Origin: JAKPAM01 sp047601745
GTDB taxonomy: Bacteria; Pseudomonadota; Gammaproteobacteria; Burkholderiales; Burkholderiaceae_E
Length of the DNA stretch: 64,000 nt
Reading direction: 5' to 3'
NCBI GenBank assembly: GCA_047601745.1
Contig: JASGIS010000001.1
Location: 1,674,001 to 1,738,000 of the forward strand
A program made the translations under genes and the position numbers. Under the pieces are notes generated by a model. The model saw only the letters and a list, made by a program, of their open reading frames with translations, was not told the DNA's origin and did no database searches. Within the stretch, counting starts at the first letter, position 1; each line of letters begins with the position of its first letter. Positions 33,324-43,256 of the stretch are shown here, one piece after another.

Positions 33324-34241
33324 TCACAGCCGGTCGACCGGAATCTTCAGGTAGCGAACGCCGTTGGCCTCGGGCGGCGGCAGGTCGCCGGCGCGGATGT
33401 TGACCTGGATCGCCGGCAGCATCAGCGTCGGCATGCCCAGCGTGCGGTCGCGCGTCGTGCGCATCCGGACGAAGCTCTCCTCGTCGATACCGTCGCGCAG
33501 GTGGATGTTGTCGCGGCGCTGCTCGGCGACCGTCGTCTCCCAGCGCGCGTCGCGTCCGGGCGGCGGGTAGTCGTGGCACATCAGCAGCCGGGTCTGCGGC
33601 GGCAGGCTCAGCAGCCTTTGCGCCGACCGGTACAGCATGCGCGCGTCGCCGCCCGGGAAGTCGCAGCGGGCGCTGCCCAGGTCGGGCATGAACAGCGTGT
33701 CGCCGACGAAGACCAGCGCCGGCTCGCCGGGCGTTTCCTCGACCGCATACGCCATGTCGGCCGGCGTGTGGCCCGGTACGTGCATCGCGCGGATCGTCAG
33801 CGTGCCCAGCGGCAGCGTGTCGTCGGCGTCCAGCAGGCGGTCGAACTGCGACCCGTCGAGCCGGAATTCCGGCTCGAGATGGAACACGTCGTTGAACACC
33901 CGCTGCACGGTGGTGATCTGCCGGCCGATGACGATCTCGCCGCCGAGCTGCCGGCGCAGCCACGGTGCCGACGACAGATGGTCGGCGTGCGCATGCGTCT
34001 CGAGCAGCCACTGCGGGCGCAGCGCGTGCTCGCGCACGAAGTCGACGATCCTCTGCGCCGAGCCGGTCGACGTGCGGCCGGCCTTCGCGTCGTAGTCGAG
34101 CACCGGGTCGACGATCGCGCACGGGCCGCCGTCGTGTTCGTACAGCACGTAGCTGATCGTCGACGTGGCCGGATCGAAGAAGCCCTCGACGCGGCTGCGC
34201 GCCGGCGGCGGGGAACAAGGCTGCGTGATCGGCATCGTCAT
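33324..34241 (-). CDS. Metallo-beta-lactamase-fold hydrolase, persulfide dioxygenase-like paralogue
   Basis: A 305-residue paralogue of the protein at 2203-3072, alike over its whole length, including VDPVLDYDAKAGRTSTGSAQ, the THAHADH metal motif (82-88), HVPGHTPADMAY, FVGDTLFMPDLGSARCDFPGGDA and the C-terminal QVNIRAGDLPPPEANGVRYLKIPV. It has a short extra N-terminus. No ArsR or DUF2892 gene is next to this copy; instead a TetR gene is downstream and a rhomboid gene upstream on the same strand. It is likely to oxidise persulfides too but under different control. Function is inferred from family. Confidence 0.85.
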   Translation of the reverse strand: MTMPITQPCSPPPARSRVEGFFDPATSTISYVLYEHDGGPCAIVDPVLDYDAKAGRTSTGSAQRIVDFVREHALRPQWLLETHAHADHLSSAPWLRRQLGGEIVIGRQITTVQRVFNDVFHLEPEFRLDGSQFDRLLDADDTLPLGTLTIRAMHVPGHTPADMAYAVEETPGEPALVFVGDTLFMPDLGSARCDFPGGDARMLYRSAQRLLSLPPQTRLLMCHDYPPPGRDARWETTVAEQRRDNIHLRDGIDEESFVRMRTTRDRTLGMPTLMLPAIQVNIRAGDLPPPEANGVRYLKIPVDRL

Positions 34242-34275
34242 CCTCGGAAGCTGTCGGAACCGGCCGGCGCGGCGC

Positions 34276-34872
34276 TCAGCGGCGCCTGCCGAACGGCAAC
34301 TGACCGCGCCAGTAGCGGATCGTCAGCCAGCCGCCGACCAGGCCGCCCAGGTGCGCGAAGTGCGCGACGCCGCTGGCGGTGCCCGAGACGCCCAGCCCCA
34401 GTTCGATCAGGCCGTAGATCGTCACGAACAGCCACGCGGGCATCGGGATCGGCGGGATCAGCGGCGTGATCCGCCGGTGCGGAAAGATCATCGCGAAGCC
34501 GACCAGCAGCCCGAACAGACCGCCCGAAGCGCCGACCGTCGGATACATGCTGCCGGCCATCGCGGTGACGATCCCCTGCGCGAGCGCGGCGAACAGCACG
34601 CTGACCAGGTAGAACGCCAGGAAGCGGCGCGGGCCCCAGACGCGTTCGAGCTCGGCGCCGAACATCATCAGGCCGAACATGTTGAACGCCAGATGCGTGA
34701 GGCCGCCGTGCAGGAACGCGTAGGTCAGCACCTGCCACGGTTCGAACAGCCCCGAACCGACCGGCCACAGCGCGAGCCAGTACAGCATCAGGTCGCCCGC
34801 CTGCGTCTGCAGCAGCCAGGCGACGACGTTGATGATCAGCAGGGCCTGGGTGGTGGGGGGTAATCCGAACAT
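34276..34872 (-). CDS. Rhomboid-family intramembrane serine protease
   Basis: A 198-residue polytopic protein with six likely helices. Catalytic residues are visible: Ser116 in GASGG (114-118) and His174 in AHLGG, with Asn64 in HLAFNMFG helping the oxyanion. The protein starts MFGLPPTTQALLIINVVAWLL; a longer frame extends upstream but has no support. Rhomboids cut single-pass membrane proteins within the bilayer. It is 34 bp upstream of the hydrolase gene on the same strand and divergent from the CMD-like gene. Its substrate is unknown. Confidence 0.9.
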   Translation of the reverse strand: MFGLPPTTQALLIINVVAWLLQTQAGDLMLYWLALWPVGSGLFEPWQVLTYAFLHGGLTHLAFNMFGLMMFGAELERVWGPRRFLAFYLVSVLFAALAQGIVTAMAGSMYPTVGASGGLFGLLVGFAMIFPHRRITPLIPPIPMPAWLFVTIYGLIELGLGVSGTASGVAHFAHLGGLVGGWLTIRYWRGQLPFGRRR

Positions 34873-34928
34873 CCGGGCATTGTATCGGCCAATCGAACCC
34901 CGCAGGCGCGCGACGTCGCGCCGGTCGC

Positions 34929-34946
34929 GTCCGCTACACTGCGGAC
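34929..34946 (+). promoter_or_regulatory. Hairpin dyad enclosing a possible -10 (GTCCGC-TACACT-GCGGAC)
   Basis: The 6-bp inverted repeat flanks TACACT, a good -10 hexamer, 56 bp before the CMD-like gene. No convincing -35 lies 16-18 bp upstream. A regulator binding the dyad would cover the -10. The sequence shows the symmetry; the role is a guess. Confidence 0.3.
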
Positions 34947-35001
34947 ACCGGCATGCGGCCCGATGCGGGGCCGGCCATTCGCACGAGACCAGGAGACCCC
35001 G

Positions 35002-35391
35002 ATGGAAGAGTCCGAGAAAATCCAGCGCACGAAAGACACGGCCAAGCTGCTGTTCTCTTCGCTCAAGAGCGGCGTGGGATTCGATCTGTGGAAGAAATTC
35101 GACGCCGGTCTGGCGCGCGAGCTGTCGCTGTTCTTCACCGGCGTGCTGTATTCGCGCGACGTGATCCCGCAGGTGCAGCGCGAGCTGTGCGCGGTGGCGT
35201 CGCTGACGGTGCTGAACCGCGGCCACGAACTGCGCGCGCACATCCATGCGGCGATGAACGTCGGCGCCACCCGCGAGGCCGTCGCCGAGGTGATCTTCCA
35301 GCAGGTCACTTATGGCGGCATGCCGGTGGTCGTCGAAGGCCTGCAGATCCTGCGCGACGTGCTGGTCGAAAGAGGGGAGTGGACCGAATGA
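35002..35391 (+). CDS. Carboxymuconolactone decarboxylase-family protein
   Basis: A 129-residue all-helical protein with the CMD fold pattern: LSLFFTGVLYSRDVIPQVQRELCAVASLTVLNRGHELRAHIHAAMNVGATREAVAEVIFQQVTYGGMP. The histidine-containing ELRAHIHAAMNVGA matches PcaC-like members rather than AhpD, since no CxxC pair is present. PcaC decarboxylates 4-carboxymuconolactone in the protocatechuate branch, but many relatives have other or unknown roles and no pca gene is nearby. AGGAGA precedes the start. Its stop overlaps the thioesterase start by 4 bp. Confidence 0.82.
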   Translation: MEESEKIQRTKDTAKLLFSSLKSGVGFDLWKKFDAGLARELSLFFTGVLYSRDVIPQVQRELCAVASLTVLNRGHELRAHIHAAMNVGATREAVAEVIFQQVTYGGMPVVVEGLQILRDVLVERGEWTE

Positions 35392-35891
35392 CGACCGGGA
35401 CGACGAACATCGAGACGCCGTACAAGGGGGGCGAGGCCAAGGTCCTGCCCGCGTACATCGACCACAACGGGCACATGAACGTCGGTTACTACCACGTCGT
35501 GTTCGATATCGCCTCCGACCCGTTCTTCGACTGGCTGGGACTGAACGGCGCGTACCGCAAGGCTAACCACGCGTCGACGTTCGCGCTCGAATCGCACCTG
35601 CATTTCGTGCGCGAGGTCAAGGAAGGCGATCGGCTGCGCTTCGAGGCGCGGCTGCTCGACGTCGACCACAAGCGCATCCATTTCTACCAGGAGATGTTCC
35701 ACGCCGACGAGGGCTACCTGGCGGCCACCTACGAGTCGATCTCGGCCCACGTCGACATGCGCGTTCGCCGCACGGCGCCGATGCCCGAATCGCTGCTGTC
35801 GCGGCTGCGCGAGATCGCCGCCGCGCACGCCCGGCTCGAGCGGCCGTGGCAGGTCGGGCACGTGATCTCGATCAAGCCGCCGGCGCGCTGA
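35388..35891 (+). CDS. Hot-dog-fold acyl-CoA thioesterase (4HBT type)
   Basis: A 167-residue protein with one hot-dog domain. The motif YIDHNGHMNVGYYHVVFD near the N-terminus has Asp25 at the position of the catalytic or CoA-orienting acid in 4-hydroxybenzoyl-CoA thioesterases, followed by the HFVREVKEGDRLRFEARLLDVDHKRIHFYQEMFH strand core. It would hydrolyse an acyl-CoA in the cytoplasm; related proteins act as carnitine-type betainyl-CoA thioesterases. It is coupled to the CMD-family gene by ATGA. Its end overlaps the convergent SMI1/KNR4 gene by 20 bp. Confidence 0.8.
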   Translation: MTTGTTNIETPYKGGEAKVLPAYIDHNGHMNVGYYHVVFDIASDPFFDWLGLNGAYRKANHASTFALESHLHFVREVKEGDRLRFEARLLDVDHKRIHFYQEMFHADEGYLAATYESISAHVDMRVRRTAPMPESLLSRLREIAAAHARLERPWQVGHVISIKPPAR

Positions 35892-36570
35892 TCGCCGCCG
35901 GCGCCGCGCGGCCGAGCAGCGCGGTCTGCGTCGCCAGCCAGTGCGCGAGGCTGTCGTGGCAGATCGCGCGCGTGCCGTCCAGCTCGAACACGACGCCGCG
36001 CGCGAAGCCCTCGTCCGCGTCGACGTTCATCGTCACGCCGCAGCCGAAGCGCGGAATCTCCAGCGCCAGCAGCCGGTCGATGTCGTCGGCCGACAGCTCG
36101 TCGCGCGCCAGCGCGGCCGTCGGCAGCAGCGGCGCCGGTTCGACGCGCAGCGCCGTGGCGGTTTCGCCTTCCGGGTCCGGCGACGCGGCCAGGCGCCGCC
36201 GGCACTGCTGCGACAGCGGCGGCCGGTGCTCGTGGCCGCGTACCAGCGCCTGGGCCGGCAGCAGCAGATGCGGAAACTCGCCGGACATCGACGAGACGCC
36301 GTTGCAGCTCGCATAGAACTCGCGCAGCGCGCGCGGCGGCCGGCAGCCCAGGCGCCGGGCGAGGTCGTCGACCTGCTCGTCGGTCGCGCGCAGCCGCAGC
36401 CGCCCCTGCCAGCGCTCGGGGTAGCCGTTGATCGCGGTGATCCACGCGCGAACCAGTTCGGCCATCGGCCGCGCGAGCCATTGTTCGGCCCGTTCGCGCT
36501 GCTCGGGTGTCGGGGCAGGCGGCGGAGGCGCGGGCTTGGGCGCCGGGCTGAGGAGACTGGACAACTTCAT
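35872..36570 (-). CDS. SMI1/KNR4 (SUKH) family protein
   Basis: I take the ATG at 36570 (MKLSSLLSPAPKP), giving 232 residues after a proline-rich leader. The SUKH-like core shows ATDEQVDDLARRLGCRPPRALREFYASCNGVSSMSGEF, with the conserved helix and asparagine-glycine turn of SMI1/KNR4 domains, then a second half ending in FELDGTRAICHDSLAHWLATQ. Many such proteins are immunity factors for contact-dependent or polymorphic toxins, but no toxin gene is adjacent, so that role is only a possibility. It is convergent with the thioesterase gene. Confidence 0.65.
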   Translation of the reverse strand: MKLSSLLSPAPKPAPPPPAPTPEQRERAEQWLARPMAELVRAWITAINGYPERWQGRLRLRATDEQVDDLARRLGCRPPRALREFYASCNGVSSMSGEFPHLLLPAQALVRGHEHRPPLSQQCRRRLAASPDPEGETATALRVEPAPLLPTAALARDELSADDIDRLLALEIPRFGCGVTMNVDADEGFARGVVFELDGTRAICHDSLAHWLATQTALLGRAAPAAISAPAA

Positions 36571-36786
36571 GCTGCGATTCCGCGCGATCCTGGCCGGTTC
36601 GCGGTGGCGGTGCCCGTTCACATCGATGGACCGACTATACGACGGCGATCCCGCATTGATAAGCGCCAGCGTTGCTGATCGTCGTCACTTACCCTTGAAA
36701 ATCGGCGAATAAGCCGCGGTCTGGCCGCGTTTTCCCCGTTTCGGGCCCGTCGGCCGGGTCTAGACTGCCCGGATTTGGTATTGAGC

Positions 36787-38283
36787 ATGAGCGAGCGCAC
36801 CAAGATCGACCGGCTCGTCGAACTGGCCATCGGCAGCGAACTGCACCCGCTCAGCAGCGTGGCGCTGAAGCTGGCGCTCGTGCTCGAGGAGCGCAGCGAA
36901 TCGGTGTCGCGGCTGGCCGACCTGATCCTGTCGGACGTCGCGCTGACCAACCGCATCCTGCGCGCCGTCAATTCGCCGCTGTATCGCCGTCCCGGCTGGG
37001 ACGGCAACGTCACGACCGTCTCGAAGGCGCTGCTGCTGCTCGGTTTCGACCAGGTCCGCGACATGGCGCTGGCGCTGGAGATGCTGCGCCAGCGGCGCGC
37101 CGATCCGCGCAATCCGGTCTACGAGCTGGCGTGCCTGCAGAGCATGCGCGCGGTCGGCCTGGTCCGGCGCCTCGTCGAGCCGGCCTGGCTCGAGCTCGCG
37201 ACGATTCCGACGCTGCTGCGGGCGACCGGCGCGGTCGCCTGCGCGCTGGTCGCGCCCGCCCAGTTGGACGCGTTGCGGGACAGCGGCGACGACCAGATCG
37301 TCGCCGAACGCCTGTGCCGCCAATGGGGGCTGCCCGACGAACTGCTGCGAATGCTGGCCGCGCCGACGCGGCGAGGCCGCATCGCCGCGGGCTCGGACGA
37401 GTATCTGCGCGCGATCAGCCTGTATTGCCATCAGCTCGCGAGGCTCTGGTCGCCGGGCATGACGACGCTGGACGCGCCGGCGGTCGGCTGGTTCGACGCG
37501 CTGCACGAGCTGACCGGGCTGCCGCAGGAACGGATCCGCGATCTGCTGGCCCGGGCCGTCGAGGAGGCCGACGAGGCGTTCCAGGCGGCGCTGGGCGGGC
37601 CGGCGCCCTCGCCGCGGCAGATCGTCGCGGACGGCACGCCGGCGAGCGGCGCCGACGCGCGGCCGGACGATCATCCGCTGGCCGAGCCGCTGGCGCAGAC
37701 GCTCGATGCGCAGTTGTCGGCCTTTCTCGACGAACAGGCGTTCGAGGAGCGCGCGCCGACGCGCAGCGAGCTGTTCATCGGCGCGATCACCGACATCCAG
37801 GCCGGCGAGATCGAAGGCGCCGAGCCGCGCGAGCTGTGCCGGATGCTGCTCGAATCGCTGCACCGGGCGATGGACGCCGACCAGACGGCGCTGTTCCTGG
37901 TGTCGCGCCGGCAGTGCGTGCCGATGCTGGGTTTCGGCCTGTCGGACGCCCGGCTCAAGGCCTGGACCTTCGTGCTGGGGGGCGGCCAGGAGGATCTGGT
38001 CCAGGCCACGCTGCAGCGCCGCGTCGACCTGCTGCTGCACGACCTGTCGAGCACGCAGGCCCGCGAGTTCCTGCCCGACTGGGTCGCCGACGATCTGTCA
38101 TCGGTGCGCTCGATGCTGCTGCTGCCGATCAGCCATCGCGACAGCGTGATGGGGCTGGTGATGTGCGTGAGCGGGCGCGCGACCGAGCGGGCGAGCCGCG
38201 AGGATCTGATGAGCCTGCGGCTGATCAAGAGCCAGATGCTGCGACTGCTGCGCGCGGCCAGCGCGCATCTTCGCCGCGGCTGA
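36787..38283 (+). CDS. HDOD-GAF signalling protein
   Basis: A 498-residue cytoplasmic protein starting MSERTKIDRLVELAIGSELHPLSSVALKLALVLEERSESVSRLADLILSDVALTNRILRAVNSPLYRR, the standard start of an HDOD domain (to about residue 220). HDOD is related to HD phosphohydrolases but lacks catalytic residues. A linker of about 80 residues rich in Asp, Pro and Ala follows, then a GAF-like domain (about 345-490: LHRAMDADQTALFLVSRRQCVPMLGFGLSD and SVRSMLLLPISHRDSVMGLVMC). HDOD-GAF proteins take part in signal networks and sometimes virulence or c-di-GMP control. The in-frame GTG at 36775 is a less likely start. A histidine kinase gene follows 202 bp downstream. Confidence 0.85.
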   Translation: MSERTKIDRLVELAIGSELHPLSSVALKLALVLEERSESVSRLADLILSDVALTNRILRAVNSPLYRRPGWDGNVTTVSKALLLLGFDQVRDMALALEMLRQRRADPRNPVYELACLQSMRAVGLVRRLVEPAWLELATIPTLLRATGAVACALVAPAQLDALRDSGDDQIVAERLCRQWGLPDELLRMLAAPTRRGRIAAGSDEYLRAISLYCHQLARLWSPGMTTLDAPAVGWFDALHELTGLPQERIRDLLARAVEEADEAFQAALGGPAPSPRQIVADGTPASGADARPDDHPLAEPLAQTLDAQLSAFLDEQAFEERAPTRSELFIGAITDIQAGEIEGAEPRELCRMLLESLHRAMDADQTALFLVSRRQCVPMLGFGLSDARLKAWTFVLGGGQEDLVQATLQRRVDLLLHDLSSTQAREFLPDWVADDLSSVRSMLLLPISHRDSVMGLVMCVSGRATERASREDLMSLRLIKSQMLRLLRAASAHLRRG

Positions 38284-38485
38284 ACGACGCGGCGATCTGC
38301 TGAGCGACACGGCGATCTCCCACGCGCGGGTCGGACGACGGCCATCGCCAACTTCACCGCCGGCGTTCACAATGGCCCACGCGTCGGCGTACGACCGACG
38401 GCGCGAAGAGGCGGCGCGCGGAGGCTGGCGCGAAGCGGGCCCGGAGGCCGGCCGAGCCCCCGTTCGCCCGGGACAGGAGTATGCA

Positions 38486-39289
38486 ATGAGCGATTCCATG
38501 GCAGTGCCGCCGAGCGGCGGCGAATCGGCGCAGTACGCCGTTGACGACGAACTTCTGCGCCTGGCCGCGCACCTGCAACGCGTGCGCGAAGCCGAGCGGG
38601 CGACGATCGCGCGTCAGCTCCATGACGAGCTGGGCGGCCTGTTCACCGCCGCCAAACTCGATGCGACGCGTCTGCGGATGCGGCTCGAAGCCGCGAAGGG
38701 GGCGGCGTCCGGGCCGGGGCAGGACGGCGGAACGCGAGCGGGGACCGTCGATGCCGACGTGGCCGCGCGCCTGTCGCACCTGATCGAACTGCTGAATGCC
38801 GGCGTGCAGTTCAAGCGCCGGCTGATCGAGACGCTGATGCCGTCGTCGCTGGTCCACCTGGGGCTCGTGCCCGCGCTCGAACTGCTGATCGACGCGCAGC
38901 GCGAAGAGCCGTCGCTGGAGCTCGATCATGCATTGTCGACGGTCGAGCTGGCGCCGTCCGCGCGCCTGACCGCGTACCGCGCCGCCGAGGAGGGCCTGGC
39001 CAACGTCCGCCGCCACGCGCGGGCCGCGCGCGTGCACGTCGAACTGCGTGCCGACGGGAGCCACGCGGTGCTCGAGGTCGCCGACGACGGCCGGGGCTTC
39101 GATCCGGCGCAGCCGGTTCCCAACGGCTACGGACTGCTGGCGCTGCGCTATCGCGTGCAGGCCGACGGCGGCAGGATGTCGATCCTGTCCCGGCCCGGGC
39201 AGGGCACGCGGCTGTCGGTCCGGCTGCCGTTGGCGGAAGCGCAACCATCGGGTTTTCAGCAAGGGCCGGCCGAAGATCCCGGGCGGTAG
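38486..39289 (+). CDS. Soluble histidine kinase, HisKA_3 (NarX/DegS-like) type
   Basis: A 267-residue kinase beginning at an ATG after GGACAGGAG. The phosphoacceptor His46 is in ERATIARQLHDELGGLFTAAKLDA, the HisKA_3 form that pairs with NarL-type regulators. The ATPase domain has RAAEEGLANVRRHARA (N box), DDGRGFD (G1) and NGYGLLALRYRV (G2). There is no membrane segment and no recognisable sensor domain, so its input must come from another protein; the HDOD-GAF protein encoded upstream is one candidate. No response regulator gene is in the window, so it is an orphan kinase. Confidence 0.88.
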   Translation: MSDSMAVPPSGGESAQYAVDDELLRLAAHLQRVREAERATIARQLHDELGGLFTAAKLDATRLRMRLEAAKGAASGPGQDGGTRAGTVDADVAARLSHLIELLNAGVQFKRRLIETLMPSSLVHLGLVPALELLIDAQREEPSLELDHALSTVELAPSARLTAYRAAEEGLANVRRHARAARVHVELRADGSHAVLEVADDGRGFDPAQPVPNGYGLLALRYRVQADGGRMSILSRPGQGTRLSVRLPLAEAQPSGFQQGPAEDPGR

Positions 39290-39368
39290 GATGATGCCGC
39301 CCGGTCGCGGCCGTCGGCGCCAGCAGGTCGCCGATCCCGGTGCGCGACCTCCTTCCGGAGCCTGGACG

Positions 39369-40634
39369 ATGCCGTTGCCCGCTAGCCGTTTCCCCTCTCG
39401 CGACGCGTCGGCGCGCGATTCCCGCCGCATCGCGGCCCGTCCGCTGCGGCGCGCGGTGCTCGCGCTGGCGGCGGCGGTGACGGCCGCCGCGACGCTGTGC
39501 GCCGCACCGGCCGCGAGCGCCAAGGATCTGGTGGTCGCCCACGTCTATTCGAAGACCGGCCCGCTCGAGGCCTACGGCAAGCAGACGCAGATCGGCCTGA
39601 TGATGGGGTTCGACTACGCGACGCAGGGGACGATGACGGTGGCGGGCCGCAAGATCCTCCTGCTCGAGAAGGACGACCAGGGCAAGCCCGACGTCGGCAA
39701 GGCGCAGCTCGCGGCCGCCTACGGCGACGACAAGGCGGACCTGGCGGTCGGCCCCAGCTCGTCGGGCGTCGCGCTGGCGATGCTGCCGGTGGCCGAGGAG
39801 TACAAGAAGATCCTGCTGGTGGAGCCGGCCGTCGCCGACTCGATCACCGGCGACAAGTGGAACCGCTACATCTTCCGCACCGGCCGCAATTCGTCGCAGG
39901 ACGCGATCGCCAACGCGGTCGCGCTCGACAAGGAAGGCGTGTCGATCGCCACGCTCGCGCAGGACTACGCGTTCGGCCGCGACGGCGTCAAGGCGTTCAA
40001 GGACGCGCTGAAGAAGGCCAAGGTCGTGCACGAGGAATACCTGCCGACCAACACCACCGACTTCACCGCCGGCGCGCAACGGCTGTTCGACGCGCTGAAG
40101 GACAAGCCGGGCCGCAAGGTGATCTTCATCATCTGGGCCGGCGCCGGCAATCCGTTCAAGATCGCCGACCTCGATCCGAAGCGCTACGGCATCGAGATCG
40201 CCACCGGCGGCAACATCCTGCCGGCGATGGTCGCGTACAAGCAGTTCCCGGGCATGGAAGGCGCCGCGTACTACTACTTCGCGATCCCGAAGAACCCGGC
40301 CAACAACTGGCTGGTGTCCGAGCACTACAAGCGCTACAAGGAGCCGCCGGACTTCTTCACCGCCGGCGGCATGGCGGCGGCGATGGCGATCGTCGAAGCG
40401 ATCAAGAAGACCGGCGGCGACAGCAAGGCCGACAAGCTGATCGCCGCGATGGAAGGCATGCGCTTCGAGACGCCCAAGGGGCCGATGACGTTCCGCGCCG
40501 AGGATCACCAGGCGATGCAGTCGATGTACCACTTCAAGATCAAGGCCGATCCGGCGTTCGCCTGGGGCGTGCCCGAACTGGTGCACGAGATCACGCCCGA
40601 CGAGATGCAGGTGCCGATCCGCAACAAGCGCTGA
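39369..40634 (+). CDS. Branched-chain amino acid-type ABC transporter substrate-binding protein
   Basis: A 421-residue periplasmic binding protein starting MPLPASRFPSRDASARDSRR, with an arginine-rich N-region, a hydrophobic Ala/Val stretch and cleavage near AASAK (about residues 46-51). The mature part follows the LivJ/LivK fold (DLVVAHVYSKTGPLEAYGKQTQIGLMMGF, VGPSSSGVALAMLPVAEEYKKILLVEPAVADSITGD). Family members bind branched-chain amino acids, urea, amides or aromatic acids. It begins a five-gene importer; livG follows after 80 bp. Sequence does not fix the ligand. Confidence 0.9.
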   Translation: MPLPASRFPSRDASARDSRRIAARPLRRAVLALAAAVTAAATLCAAPAASAKDLVVAHVYSKTGPLEAYGKQTQIGLMMGFDYATQGTMTVAGRKILLLEKDDQGKPDVGKAQLAAAYGDDKADLAVGPSSSGVALAMLPVAEEYKKILLVEPAVADSITGDKWNRYIFRTGRNSSQDAIANAVALDKEGVSIATLAQDYAFGRDGVKAFKDALKKAKVVHEEYLPTNTTDFTAGAQRLFDALKDKPGRKVIFIIWAGAGNPFKIADLDPKRYGIEIATGGNILPAMVAYKQFPGMEGAAYYYFAIPKNPANNWLVSEHYKRYKEPPDFFTAGGMAAAMAIVEAIKKTGGDSKADKLIAAMEGMRFETPKGPMTFRAEDHQAMQSMYHFKIKADPAFAWGVPELVHEITPDEMQVPIRNKR

Positions 40635-40714
40635 ATGCCTGAGATCGTAAACACGCTCTGAGAACGGATGCCGGGTATCGGGATGACCGACGCGGGACGG
40701 CGGCGATCGCAGCG

Positions 40715-41472
40715 ATGCCGACGCTGAGCACGCAGGGTTTGACGATCCGCTTCGGCGGCCACGTGGCCGTCGACGCGGTCAGCGCCGATTTCGAGCGCGG
40801 CACGCTGACGGCGATCGTCGGCCCGAACGGCGCAGGCAAGACCACCTATTTCAACCTGATCTCCGGCCAGTTGCGGGCTACCGCCGGGCGCGTGATGCTC
40901 GACGGCGAGGACCTGAGCGGCCTGCCGGCGCCGGTACGCAGCCGCAAGGGGCTCGGGCGCGCGTTCCAGCTCACGAACCTGTTTCCCGGCCTGAGCGTCA
41001 TCGAGAACCTGCGGCTGACGATCCAGGCCCGCGCCGGGCTCGGCGGCAACCTGTGGTCGATCTGGTCGTCGCATCGCGCTCTGATCGACGAGGCCGAACG
41101 GATCCTCGAGCGGATCGCGCTGACGCACCGGCGCGACGCGCCGGCCAGCAGCCTGCCGCACGGCGACCAGCGCAAGCTCGAGGTCGGCATGCTGCTGGCG
41201 ATGCGGCCGCGCGTGTTCATGTTCGACGAGCCGACCGCCGGCATGAGCGTCGACGAGGTGCCGGTGATCCTGGACCTGATCCGGCAGATCCGCGCCGAAC
41301 GGGCGCATACGGTGCTGCTGGTCGAACACAAGATGGACGTCGTGCGCGAGCTGTCCGACCGGATCATCGTGCTGCACAACGGCCGGCTGGTCGCCGACGG
41401 CGAGCCGGCCGCGGTGATCGCGTCGCCGATCGTGCAGCAGGCCTACCTGGGCCTGGCGCCCGAGGCCGCGGC

Positions 41473-41476
<4 letters not shown>
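40715..41476 (+). CDS. livG: Liv-type ABC transporter ATPase (LivG-like)
   Basis: A 253-residue ATPase with Walker A GPNGAGKT, Q-loop FQLTNLFPGLSV, Walker B VFMFDEPTAGMS and switch LLVEHKMDVV. The signature reads LPHGDQRKLEVG, the diverged form common in LivG. Its start follows CGGCGATCGCAGCG without a strong ribosome site. It overlaps the LivF-like gene by 4 bp. It pairs with LivF to power the permeases encoded downstream. Confidence 0.92.
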
Positions 41477-42233
<757 letters not shown>

Positions 42234-42237
<4 letters not shown>

Positions 42238-43256
42238 GCGCGCCGCCCACCGCGGGCCACGGCGCGGCCGCGATCCGGGCCGCCCGCTTCGACGCGATCC
42301 CGCTGCTGCTGGTGCCGGCGCTGATCGTCGTGGTCGCGCCGCTGATCGGCAGCCTGCCGACCTGGGCGACGCTGACCGTCGCCGGCCTGGCGATCGGCAT
42401 GACGATCTTCGTCATCGCCTCGGGGCTGACGCTGGTGTTCGGGCTGATGGACGTGCTGAACTTCGGCCACGGCGTGTTCATCGCGTTCGGCGCCTATCTG
42501 GCGCTGTCGGTGTTCGGCCCGCTGGCCGCGTGGACGCAGGCCGACGCGATCGCCCCGAACCTGGCGGCGATCGGGCTGGCGATGGCGGCGGCGATGGCCG
42601 GCGCGGCGCTGATCGGCTGGGCGTTCGAGCGCGTGATCGTGCGGCCGGTCTACGGCCAGCACCTGAAGCAGATCCTGATCACGATGGGCGGCATGATCAT
42701 CGGCGAGGAACTGATCAAGGCGATCTGGGGGCCGCAGCTCGTCGCGCTGCCGCTGCCGCAGGCGCTGCGCGGCGCCTGGGTCATCGGCGACGCGGCGATC
42801 GAACGCTATCGCGTGCTGGCGATCGTGCTGGGGCTGATCGTGTTCGGCGCGCTCAGCTGGCTGCTGACGCGCACCAAGGTCGGCCTGCTGATCCGCGCCG
42901 GCGTGCAGGACCGCGAGATGGTCGAATGCCTCGGCTACCGGATCCGGCGGCTGTTCGTCGGCGTGTTCGTCGCCGGTTCGGCGCTGGCCGGGCTCGGCGG
43001 CGTGATGTGGGCGCTGTACCAGCAGGGCGTCGTCCCGCAGATCGGCGCGCAGGTCAACGTGCTGCTGTTCATCGTCATCATCATCGGCGGGCTCGGCTCG
43101 ACGCTTGGCTGTTTCGTCGGCGCGCTGCTGGTCGGCCTGATGATGAACTACACGGGCTTCCTCGCGCCGAAGCTGGCGCTGTTCTCGAACATCCTGCTGA
43201 TGGTCGTCGTGCTGCTGTGGCGCCCGCAGGGGCTGTATCCGGTGGCGCGGCGATGA
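42234..43256 (+). CDS. livH: Liv-type ABC transporter permease (LivH-like)
   Basis: A 340-residue permease with about eight membrane helices; marks include ASGLTLVFGLMDVLNFGHGVFIAFGAYLAL and the EAA-like GVQDREMVECLGYRIRRLFVGVFVAGSALAGLGGVMWA. The C-terminus GLGSTLGCFVGALLVGLMMNY and WRPQGLYP is the usual LivH ending. It lies between LivF and LivM with 4-bp overlaps on both sides. Confidence 0.93.

Noticed and set aside
35872..36570. SMI1/KNR4 protein as immunity to a polymorphic toxin
   Set aside because: No toxin, secretion or contact-inhibition gene is adjacent, so the immunity role is not claimed.
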